In this document: in pieces, positions 27,289-34,657 of the stretch
Layout of the letters: every line of letters starts with the position of its first letter
Position numbering within the stretch: the first letter of the stretch is position 1
Assembly (NCBI RefSeq): GCF_017115105.1
Contig: NZ_JABXKH010000042.1
Span: forward strand, 1-64,000
Source of the DNA: Nostoc sp. NMS2
GTDB lineage: Bacteria > Cyanobacteriota > Cyanobacteriia > Cyanobacteriales > Nostocaceae
Direction: 5' to 3'
DNA: 64,000 bases
Translations under genes and position numbers: made by a program
The notes under the pieces: model-generated
Told to the model about the DNA's origin: nothing
What the model saw: the letters and a program-made list of their open reading frames with translations, nothing else
The model's database searches: none

Positions 27289-27477
27289 GTTGCTGCAACG
27301 ATCGCGGAAGTTGCTCCCTTCGACTTCGCTCAGGGAGCGTTGTTGTGTGAGGGAGCGTTGTTGTGATAATATTTGAGCGAAGAGATGCACTGAGCAGCTG
27401 GTTAGCATCTCGGCTTCGGCTGCATCGAGTGAAGTCGAGATGCTCGGTACAAGTCGCTCGATGGAGCCGGGGTGGAA

Positions 27478-27798
27478 CTATGCCGAAGTGTCGAAGCTAG
27501 TTAATCTACTGTAATGAGTTTCATTTTGACATTCGGCTAACTTATGCAACAAATTTGTATCCCCTGAAATTAGAGCTTGCTTCTTTTTTCGATTCCAACC
27601 TTGCACTTGCTTCTCACGCTCAAAAGCATCTACCACGGACTGATAATACTCGCAGAAAACTAGCTTTACAGGCAACCGTTTTGCCGTGTGATTTGCGCCC
27701 TCACCTTGTTGATGTTGCCACAGCCGCCGCTCAAGATCCGTTGTACTTCCGGTGTAGTAACTACCATCAGCACATTCAAGAATGTAGATATAAGCCAT
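27478..27798 (-). CDS. GIY-YIG nuclease family protein (UPF0213/YhbQ-like)
   Basis: 106 residues starting MAYIYILECADGSYYTGSTT, i.e. the YI and YTG halves of the GIY-YIG motif, followed by LERRLWQHQQGEGANHTAKR (the second Arg region) and the REKQVQGWNRKKKQALI helix with the catalytic-type Glu nearby (FEREKQ). This small family is thought to nick DNA ends. The start at 27798 is chosen by homology; upstream codons derive from a duplicated repeat whose first base coincides with this start. Confidence 0.85.
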   Translation of the reverse strand: MAYIYILECADGSYYTGSTTDLERRLWQHQQGEGANHTAKRLPVKLVFCEYYQSVVDAFEREKQVQGWNRKKKQALISGDTNLLHKLAECQNETHYSRLTSFDTSA

Positions 27799-28049
27799 AA
27801 GTTGATCTGCGCGATCGCTTTCTATTAAAAAAAGTGTTCCCTGAGCGAAGTCGAAGGGAACACTCTCATGCTGAATTTTCATAATTCTTGTAAAATTTGA
27901 ACAGCAGTTAATGTTTAGATCGGCAAATACCAGTGAAGCGATGCTTGGGTTGGTCTGCGCCTATGCGTATTTTAATCAGTGCATTGTTTGAGTTTTAGAA
28001 GCGATCGCACTTTCGGGGCGATCGCAGTAGCAGTAATTAATTTCCCTAA

Positions 28050-28173
28050 GGGACTGACAAATAAAAAAACATCCCAAATTTTCTTGTGGGATGGGTGTCC
28101 GCACCCGTCCCATATTCAGGGCGGGCAGGATGCCCACCCCACAAGATGGAATAATTTATTTCTTGTCAGTCCC
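28050..28173. mobile_element. 124-bp MITE-like element, copy 1
   Basis: The ends are GGGACTGACAAATAAA and TTATTTCTTGTCAGTCCC (terminal inverted repeats), flanked on both sides by TAA, a likely target duplication. The middle holds a GGGTGTCCGCACCCGTCCC hairpin. Confidence 0.85.
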
Positions 28174-28425
28174 TAAGTTGATCTGCGCGATCGCTTTCTA
28201 TTAAAAAAAGTGTTCCCTGAGCGAAGTCGAAGGGAACACTCTCATGCTGAATTTTCATAATTCTTGTAAAATTTGAACAGCAGTTAATGTTTAGATCGGC
28301 AAATACCAGTGAAGCGATGCTTGGGTTGGTCTGCGCCTATGCGTATTTTAATCAGTGCATTGTTTGAGTTTTAGAAGCGATCGCACTTTCGGGGCGATCG
28401 CAGTAGCAGTAATTAATTTCCCTAA

Positions 28426-28549
28426 GGGACTGACAAATAAAAAAACATCCCAAATTTTCTTGTGGGATGGGTGTCCGCACCCGTCCCATATTCAGGGCGG
28501 GCAGGATGCCCACCCCACAAGATGGAATAATTTATTTCTTGTCAGTCCC
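28426..28549. mobile_element. 124-bp MITE-like element, copy 2
   Basis: Identical to copy 1 at 28050-28173 because of the 376-bp tandem duplication; also flanked by TAA. Confidence 0.85.
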
Positions 28550-28612
28550 TAAGCAAAACGTTCCCTGAGCGGACTTGTGCTGAACGTAGCCGAAGTAGTC
28601 GAAGGGAACATT

Positions 28613-31600
28613 CTAATTGCTCTTTGTACCAACGCCATCGCAGAGAGTGCGATCGCTCACATTGGGATTTGATTGTAAATAAACACGTAGCCTAGCGCAA
28701 CTGTAGACAATTAAATCATTTAGATTATTTGAGTACACTTTCCAGAGTTTGACGGTTTTGTCAACACTAGCAGAAGCGATGGTCTTGCCATCGGGGCTAA
28801 ATGCTACGCTAGAGACCCCGTCGCTATGCCCCTTGAGGGTGGTGATTTCTTTACCTGTAGCCGCATCCCAGAGTTTGACGGTGTTGTCATAACTAGCAGA
28901 AGCGATGGTCTTGCCATCGGGGCTAAATGCTACGCTATAGACCGCTTCGCTATGCCCTTCCAAGCGGTTTCGTTCTGGCAAGTAAATTGCTCGCTTGAGT
29001 GCTACTACAGCTTGCTGGTTAGCCGTTTGTTCTAAATTGGCATTTTTAATTGGTCTACCTGAAATTTGTCTACCTGACTGTAGAGCTGCAATCACAGCCT
29101 CAAGTTGCCTGTCAGACAGTAAGGAGACTTCAAAACTTTGCGCCAGAGCGATCGCACTTTGTTGTGCTGCTTCTTTGGCTTTATTTGTTGCCTCTTCAGC
29201 TTTATTGTGGGCATCATACCATTGATAACCCGCAAATATAGCTACTCCAGCTAACCCCATACTAAACATGATGACAACTCTATTTTGCCGCCGTGCTGCT
29301 GCTAACTTTTCTTGTTGGCGTTCTTTCTCTCCTTGCTCAAGCCTATTTCTTAATTCTTGACTCTCCCGAATGTACTCTTCGGCTACCCCATTCAGCATTT
29401 GCCAATCACTAAATCTAGCTAAATATGCTTCTGCTACTGCTAATCTGTCATCTTTTCTGAGGAACCCTGGTTTATTCTCATTCCTCCCCCATTCTTCCGC
29501 CTCCGCTTCAATCTGTCGCTCAATGGCTATTCCCAACTTATATTCCTCTTTCCACTCCCGCAACATTTGCCAGTGGCGGATTAAGGCTTCGTGGACAACA
29601 TCTAAAATTACATCCTGGGAATCCGGCTCATCTGTCTTTGTAATTAATCGTGCATCTTTATCGGCTAACTTCTCGCTCACCTGTTGCAACAGTTCCAAAG
29701 AATGATGGGAATTCACCAACTCGCCCAAACGCACGCGCCGCCGGACATCTGTGGTTTCTCCCATTTGCGTTAATTCTAGAAAAATCCGCCGCGCCACAGT
29801 TTTTTCTGTTGCTGAAAGACTTTCATAAACTGCATCGGCGCGTTTTTGTAGCGTTCCTTCCACCCCGCCTAAATCCTCATAAGTTTTCAGGCTGAGAACC
29901 TCATCACCTTGATTTCTCGACTCACGCCACAACTCTGTCAGGGTATATTGCAACAAGGGCAAACTTCCGGGGTAATCTTCAACATCATTAATTAGTTGCT
30001 GTTTTAACCTTCCCTCTATGCCTAATCCTACCCAATCAGCCGGTTTAGTAATCGCTTCTTCAATTTCCTCACGGCTTAAGTGTTCGACGTTGATGTAAGG
30101 TTTATTGATTTTGCCCGCAAATTTGGGATATTCTCGCCATCTCCCCCGAAAATCCGATCGCATCCCAATGAAAATATAGAGGTTATCTGTACAGTCAATT
30201 AATTCCCGCAAACAGTCAAAGAATTCTTGGCGCTGGTTGTCATTGCACATAGTAAAGCATTCTTCAAACTGGTCAATAATCAAGATGACTGGTGTGTTTA
30301 ATGCTTTTAACTCCTCGCCGATAACCTGACAATTCAGGTCATGTGGAAAAGCTAACGCGGAACCTAACCCCCCAGCCCCCAACCCTTGTAGGGAAGGGGG
30401 AGAATTCAAAGCCTCTCTCCTCGCAGGAGAGAGGTTTGGAGAGAGGTTTTCCAGATCCCTAACATGGGCAATATCTGGCGTTGTCCTTGGATGGGAAAGA
30501 TTGGGTAAAGAAAGTGCAAAAGCCTCCTGTAAACTTTTAACAGGAGATTCTTTAGGCGTAAAGGTCGTAATATAAGTCCAGCGATCGCTTTCTGGAATCT
30601 CTTGTCCTAATTTCAGCTGGTAAAGTAACCCAGCCCGTAACATAGATGATTTTCCACTACCGGAAGCTCCTAATACAGCAATTAGGCGATGCTCATCTCT
30701 TACCTGTTGAATCAACTCTTGAGTCAGCGCACTCCGCCCATAAAAAACCTCAGCATCTTCCTTTGTCTCGGTAAAATACGACAGGGAACGGTAAGGACAC
30801 TTATCCTGAAAGCTTTTTTGAGAAAACTTAGTTGTCAGCAGAATTGCTCGTGGCGAATTGGCAATTAACGGACGCTGGACTGTATTCGGCATTTGGCTGA
30901 TAATAAAATCTGCCAATTTGTGGCTATTGATGATCCCATCTGGGTCATTTTCGGGGTTCAATCCTGCAAGTAACGCCTCCGTCAACAACCCCTGCGTGTG
31001 GGGAATTTCGACACCAGTTTCGTAAGAACGGGTTGCAGTAATTAAACAGTAGTCCTTATCTGTGGGAATAAATTTCAACAATTCACCGCTATAGCAGCAA
31101 TCTAGCCAAACAATGACTCGTTTAGCCTCACTTCTTTGCAACTGCTCACCCAACCAACTTAAGGAGATACCATAGATTTCTGCTTCCGGTAGGGCATCAC
31201 TGGTAGCTAGAAATACTTCTTCTTTGCCCGCCACAGTTTTGCACCATCCATGTCCTGAAAAGAAGAATAACGCTGTTTCTGGGCTGGGGTTTGGATCGGG
31301 AGGATTGAAAAGATTAGCGATCGCTTCTCTCAATTCTTGCATCTTTACCGCCCCTTGGCGATCGATTTTACTTTCTCCCTTCTGGTTTAAAGTTTTAGGT
31401 AAACACTGAGCGCGAAAAGGTCTATAACCGTATTGTTCTAATTGTTGGGCAATTTTCTCTGCATCCTCTGCTGCTGCTGTTAGCGGCTTTAGAGTAGTGT
31501 ACTCTGGGTAATAATTAATGCCAATAACTTGAGCCGCCCATTCCGATGCCATTTTTCTTACCTGACTAACCATTAGAACTTTTTGTTGAACTGTAGACAC
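28613..31600 (-). CDS. Caspase (C14)-STAND ATPase-WD40 protein with shortened WD40 array
   Basis: 995 residues. Residues 20-250: metacaspase-like peptidase with the catalytic dyad His in FFFSGHGWC and Cys in VIWLDCCYSGEL. Residues 280-720: STAND/NACHT-like ATPase with VLGASGSGKSSMLRAG and LIIDQFEECF. Then a coiled coil, one membrane helix (VVIMFSMGLAGVAIFAGYQW) and only two WD40 repeats (GHSEAVYSVAFSPDGKTIAS and its near copy), 126 bases apart and almost identical in DNA. The tail YLQSNPNVSDRTLCDGVG is the usual end of Nostoc WD40 proteins. A dispersed repeat is inserted in frame at 30363-30447. ATG 31552 is an alternative start. Proteins of this architecture are proposed prokaryotic conflict or cell-death effectors. 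Confidence 0.9.
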   Translation of the reverse strand: MSTVQQKVLMVSQVRKMASEWAAQVIGINYYPEYTTLKPLTAAAEDAEKIAQQLEQYGYRPFRAQCLPKTLNQKGESKIDRQGAVKMQELREAIANLFNPPDPNPSPETALFFFSGHGWCKTVAGKEEVFLATSDALPEAEIYGISLSWLGEQLQRSEAKRVIVWLDCCYSGELLKFIPTDKDYCLITATRSYETGVEIPHTQGLLTEALLAGLNPENDPDGIINSHKLADFIISQMPNTVQRPLIANSPRAILLTTKFSQKSFQDKCPYRSLSYFTETKEDAEVFYGRSALTQELIQQVRDEHRLIAVLGASGSGKSSMLRAGLLYQLKLGQEIPESDRWTYITTFTPKESPVKSLQEAFALSLPNLSHPRTTPDIAHVRDLENLSPNLSPARREALNSPPSLQGLGAGGLGSALAFPHDLNCQVIGEELKALNTPVILIIDQFEECFTMCNDNQRQEFFDCLRELIDCTDNLYIFIGMRSDFRGRWREYPKFAGKINKPYINVEHLSREEIEEAITKPADWVGLGIEGRLKQQLINDVEDYPGSLPLLQYTLTELWRESRNQGDEVLSLKTYEDLGGVEGTLQKRADAVYESLSATEKTVARRIFLELTQMGETTDVRRRVRLGELVNSHHSLELLQQVSEKLADKDARLITKTDEPDSQDVILDVVHEALIRHWQMLREWKEEYKLGIAIERQIEAEAEEWGRNENKPGFLRKDDRLAVAEAYLARFSDWQMLNGVAEEYIRESQELRNRLEQGEKERQQEKLAAARRQNRVVIMFSMGLAGVAIFAGYQWYDAHNKAEEATNKAKEAAQQSAIALAQSFEVSLLSDRQLEAVIAALQSGRQISGRPIKNANLEQTANQQAVVALKRAIYLPERNRLEGHSEAVYSVAFSPDGKTIASASYDNTVKLWDAATGKEITTLKGHSDGVSSVAFSPDGKTIASASVDKTVKLWKVYSNNLNDLIVYSCARLRVYLQSNPNVSDRTLCDGVGTKSN
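30363..30447. repeat. Dispersed hairpin repeat inserted in frame in the caspase-STAND gene
   Basis: CCTAACCCCCCAGCCCCCAA and the CTCTCCTCGCAGGAGAGAGG hairpin match the interior of the element at 21602-21737. Read on the minus strand it adds about 28 residues (NLSPNLSPARREALNSPPSL and on) between two ATPase motifs without a stop codon. Confidence 0.85.
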
Positions 31601-31839
31601 AATCTGTCTATAGCTTCAATACCTAATCCACACCATTCTTTAGTTTCTACGGAAAATAACTAAAAAACGGTGCAATAAAATATCTTCATTTACGCAACTA
31701 AAGGTATAATAAAAAACATTTTATTTAAAAAATATTCTTTCTAGACATAGAAAATCAAAACTGAACATCAAATATCTGCTGTAATTATCTCACTGAAATT
31801 ATGTCTATACTAGTCGTAGTGAGTTTGGTATAAAAACCT

Positions 31840-32310
31840 ATGAAGACCAAGGCTGACAATACGCTCATCGCTTTTCTGTTGGCGTTTCAAGACTTAAAAA
31901 CCGCCCTCAAAGAACAAGAGAAACAGAACTTAAAAGAAGTTGCCAAACAATTAGATACTCAACCCAAAGCTTGGGAAGACTATATTAAAGGACGTTTATT
32001 AGAAATAATAACCCCTAATGCTGACTTAAATCAGTCTTATCAATTTTATAAATCTCAATTAGATAAAGTAGAAAAAATCCCTGATGATTTACTTCCTACT
32101 GAAGCTGAAATTACTAGGCTCATTTCTCGTGACAAGGCTCTAATAGCTAAAGGCTTTAAACCCAAATCTGAAGCTACAGGCTACGAAAGCCAACTCAATA
32201 ATGTTGTAGTCATTGTTGGTAGTTCTGAAAAACCAGAAGAAACAGTTAAACAAGCCACCTTTTTAGGAAAGTTGAAACAATTTTTATCTCACTCCAATTC
32301 ATCAAATTAG
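31840..32310 (+). CDS. Hypothetical helical protein, upstream partner of the 444-residue membrane protein
   Basis: 156 residues, Lys/Glu-rich and predicted to be helical (FLLAFQDLKTALKEQEKQNL), with a more hydrophobic NNVVVIVGSSEKPEETVKQA segment near the C-terminus. I recognise no family. It begins 240 bases from the divergent caspase gene and ends 13 bases before the next gene, so the two plus-strand genes are likely one unit sharing a control region with the caspase gene. AT-rich composition and few HIP1 sites suggest acquisition. Confidence 0.7.
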   Translation: MKTKADNTLIAFLLAFQDLKTALKEQEKQNLKEVAKQLDTQPKAWEDYIKGRLLEIITPNADLNQSYQFYKSQLDKVEKIPDDLLPTEAEITRLISRDKALIAKGFKPKSEATGYESQLNNVVVIVGSSEKPEETVKQATFLGKLKQFLSHSNSSN

Positions 32311-32323
32311 TTTTTCTCTTGTC

Positions 32324-33658
32324 ATGAGCGATTTAATCTATCCTACCCTCGATTTATTTTTATATGCTTTAAAAACATCTTTAAACACAACTGACGCAGA
32401 AACAAAAAAAAACAAAGCAGCTTTTTTAGCACAATTCCCCTCTGATACTCAATTCAACGATCCTGACATTGAAACCGAGTATTTAGAGCTTACCCATCCT
32501 GCTCAAATTAACTTTCTTTCTCACAATAAAGCTGTAGAAGGATACTATTATCCCGTTAGGTTAAATGATACTTATGGCTTACAAATTGATTGTTCTATTA
32601 ATAATCAAACCGAAACTCAACCAGCTAAGTTTTTTACAATTTTAAAAACTGAAATTGAACAAAAAATCAATCAAGAACTGGCAACAATTGGACAAACCTG
32701 GTTACTGTCTGGTTGGCTACCAGAAAACTCATCTCAGAATTATGAGGATATTGCTAAAGATTGCTACTATACTTTATTTAAAGATACTTATTGGCAACCA
32801 GAAAAAGGTAGTTTTTTAGACGGAAAAGTTTTTGAAATATGGCAATCACAAAATATAAATCAGCGCCCAGAAGAAGTAACTACTTCTCTAAAGATTAATG
32901 AACGTCATGTAATTATTGCTATTTATAGTAATCGAGAGAGTGCAGAAAAAGCTGCGGAATTTTATAAAGATTGGATGGGATTATTTTGTTATCGAAGTAA
33001 GATTTTGTGGGCTTATTGGCAAAGTCGTTTAGTTAAAGAATCTCTGCTCAATCATTATAAACAGATTGAAGAAAATAGAAAAATTACCAACTTAAACAAT
33101 TCTTGGCAAGAAAAGCAGAGTATTACCAATTCTCGCAAGATTTTAAACAATATTGATAACATTCTCCAGCAATACACAATCGATTTACTCAACCTCTCTT
33201 TTCAAAAACAAATCATTGAAATTAATTTATCTAATTATCAACTTCGCTTGGCTTTGATTCAAGAAAAAGCAGGTCAAAATAATCAGTTAGATTTTTTAGA
33301 AAAATTTAGCGAACTAGCAAACAAAAAATATTTACCACAAATTACCAAAGATATCGAAAATATGCAGCTTGGGTTGCAACTTTTAGAAGATACAATTAAC
33401 GCTACTCGCAGTCGCATAGATGTTGAGAAAGCAGAACGCGATCGCAATTTTCAAGAATTAGTCGCTGTCGCCGGTTCAGTAATAGCAACAACATCTCTAC
33501 TACAATCACCCGCCAAAGATTTTTGTAGTAAAGAAAGTATGAAAGATATTTTTCCTAAAATTCCTTATTTTTGCGACTACCCTTTCAGTTCTAGTCTGAT
33601 GGTTGGAATCGTTGTTGGTTTTGTGGTTTGGTGGCTGAGAAAACGATGGCGATCGTGA
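32324..33658 (+). CDS. Hypothetical protein with CorA-like C-terminal membrane hairpin
   Basis: 444 residues. The first 230 form an unrecognised globular region with a ferredoxin-like pattern (INERHVIIAIYSNRESAEKA). Residues 235-385 are long helices. The end carries two hydrophobic segments (LVAVAGSVIATTSLL and SSSLMVGIVVGFVVWWLRKR) joined by a short Cys-containing loop, the topology of CorA-type channels, but without the GMN signature. With the helical 156-residue partner and the divergent caspase-STAND gene, a membrane-acting conflict system is possible. That is inference. Confidence 0.75.
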   Translation: MSDLIYPTLDLFLYALKTSLNTTDAETKKNKAAFLAQFPSDTQFNDPDIETEYLELTHPAQINFLSHNKAVEGYYYPVRLNDTYGLQIDCSINNQTETQPAKFFTILKTEIEQKINQELATIGQTWLLSGWLPENSSQNYEDIAKDCYYTLFKDTYWQPEKGSFLDGKVFEIWQSQNINQRPEEVTTSLKINERHVIIAIYSNRESAEKAAEFYKDWMGLFCYRSKILWAYWQSRLVKESLLNHYKQIEENRKITNLNNSWQEKQSITNSRKILNNIDNILQQYTIDLLNLSFQKQIIEINLSNYQLRLALIQEKAGQNNQLDFLEKFSELANKKYLPQITKDIENMQLGLQLLEDTINATRSRIDVEKAERDRNFQELVAVAGSVIATTSLLQSPAKDFCSKESMKDIFPKIPYFCDYPFSSSLMVGIVVGFVVWWLRKRWRS

Positions 33659-33892
33659 GAGGATATAATATCCTCAGCATTTGAATACTATTTATCTATA
33701 TAAAAATAATTAAGCCGATGGTAATGTTGCGATAAACCTCGTATTAGGCATCGTTATTTTTTAACCCAATACGGTTCAGTTAAGGCTAGCACTCTTTGTC
33801 AAAGTCTTTTTTTTTTACGAACCGCCAAGACGCAGAGGACACAGAGAGAAGAAAGAGAAGGAAAAAATTGCTTAACTGAACTGTATTGTTTT

Positions 33893-34569
33893 TTAACCAA
33901 CATTACCCGCAGCTAATACTTGTTCAACTGTAAGCACAATTTCCGGAAAAGTTGCAGACACAATTTGCTGAGTGCTGCTAAACTCTTTTTCCTCGTATAA
34001 TCCTTCTAACAATAATAAAATCGTAATTTTTGACTCTATTGGGTCTACAATCCAATATTCAGGAATCTCTAACGCTGCATATTCAGAACGTTTATATCGA
34101 TAATCGCGTTTTACTGAATCAGGACTAACAACTTCCACTACTAACATCGGCGCAGACTGACAAACAGCAGACTCATCAAGGAATTCCATCACCTGTTCAG
34201 CCATGACAACATAAACATCAGGCAATCTTGACTTTCGCCACCCCGTTCTCACCCCCGCCTCTCTAAAGCATAACCAAGGTAAACTCAAGCGATTAATTTC
34301 TACCTTACAGCGCTTCCGGCTATTATGCAATACAGTTTTTTTCCTTGCCCTCTCCTATCAAAGCTTTCAGATTTGGGAATGTACCTCATAGCTGCCGTAA
34401 GTGCTGTAAAGTTATCCTGAATAAAGTCAGAAATCAGTAAATGTCTAAAAGTTGGTGGATTCATGCGTTCTAATTTCCCATCCACCAGTTCATAACGGCT
34501 ATCAGTACCATCGTCGTAAGTAACATATTCTTCAAAAGAGTATAGACGTTCTGTAGTTGTTTGTGTCAT
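33893..34569 (-). pseudogene. Uma2-family gene broken by a small inverted-repeat element
   Basis: The 5' part (34569 to about 34410) reads LYSFEEYVTYDDGTDSRYEL through FIQDNFTA, and the 3' part (from about 34300 down to 33893) resumes EINRLSLPWLCFREAGVRTG, RLPDVYVVMAEQV and SEYAALEIPEYWIVDP. Both halves fit one continuous Uma2 protein of about 195 residues. A 105-base element between them shifts the frame and adds a stop (reading GSAVR and end). Two separate short proteins could still be made, but the endonuclease fold would be split. Confidence 0.85.
34305..34409. mobile_element. 105-bp MITE-like element inside the Uma2 gene
   Basis: The ends TTACAGCGCTTCCGGC and GCCGTAAGTGCTGTAA are inverted copies (14 of 16 positions). 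There is no coding capacity. The insertion point is inside the Uma2 reading frame. Confidence 0.8.
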
Positions 34570-34602
34570 CGCGCTACTTTTAAATAAAGGGTTTTTTTGA
34601 GG

Positions 34603-34645
34603 ACTACCTCAAAAAATCATGTAGTAGCGCTTAAACGCTACTACC
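34603..34645 (-). terminator. Probable terminator downstream of glmS
   Basis: On the minus strand GTAGTAGCG and CGCTACTAC form a stem with a short loop, followed after three bases by ATTTTTT. It begins 13 bases past the glmS stop codon. A second small hairpin (GAGGTAGTCCTC-like) follows. Confidence 0.6.
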
Positions 34646-34657
34646 TCTATAAATAGA

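Larger units (their letters stand above)
27798..28549. repeat. Perfect tandem duplication of 376 bp
   Basis: Positions 27798-28173 are repeated at 28174-28549 with no difference that I can find by eye. Each unit ends with one copy of a 124-base inverted-repeat element. The unit's left edge is a TAA that matches the TAA beside the element, so the duplication endpoints coincide with an element end. Confidence 0.93.

Noticed and set aside
27979-28552. Two identical 65-codon plus-strand frames
   Set aside because: They lie across the duplicated 376-bp unit and the MITE-like element; the translated sequence is repeat-derived.
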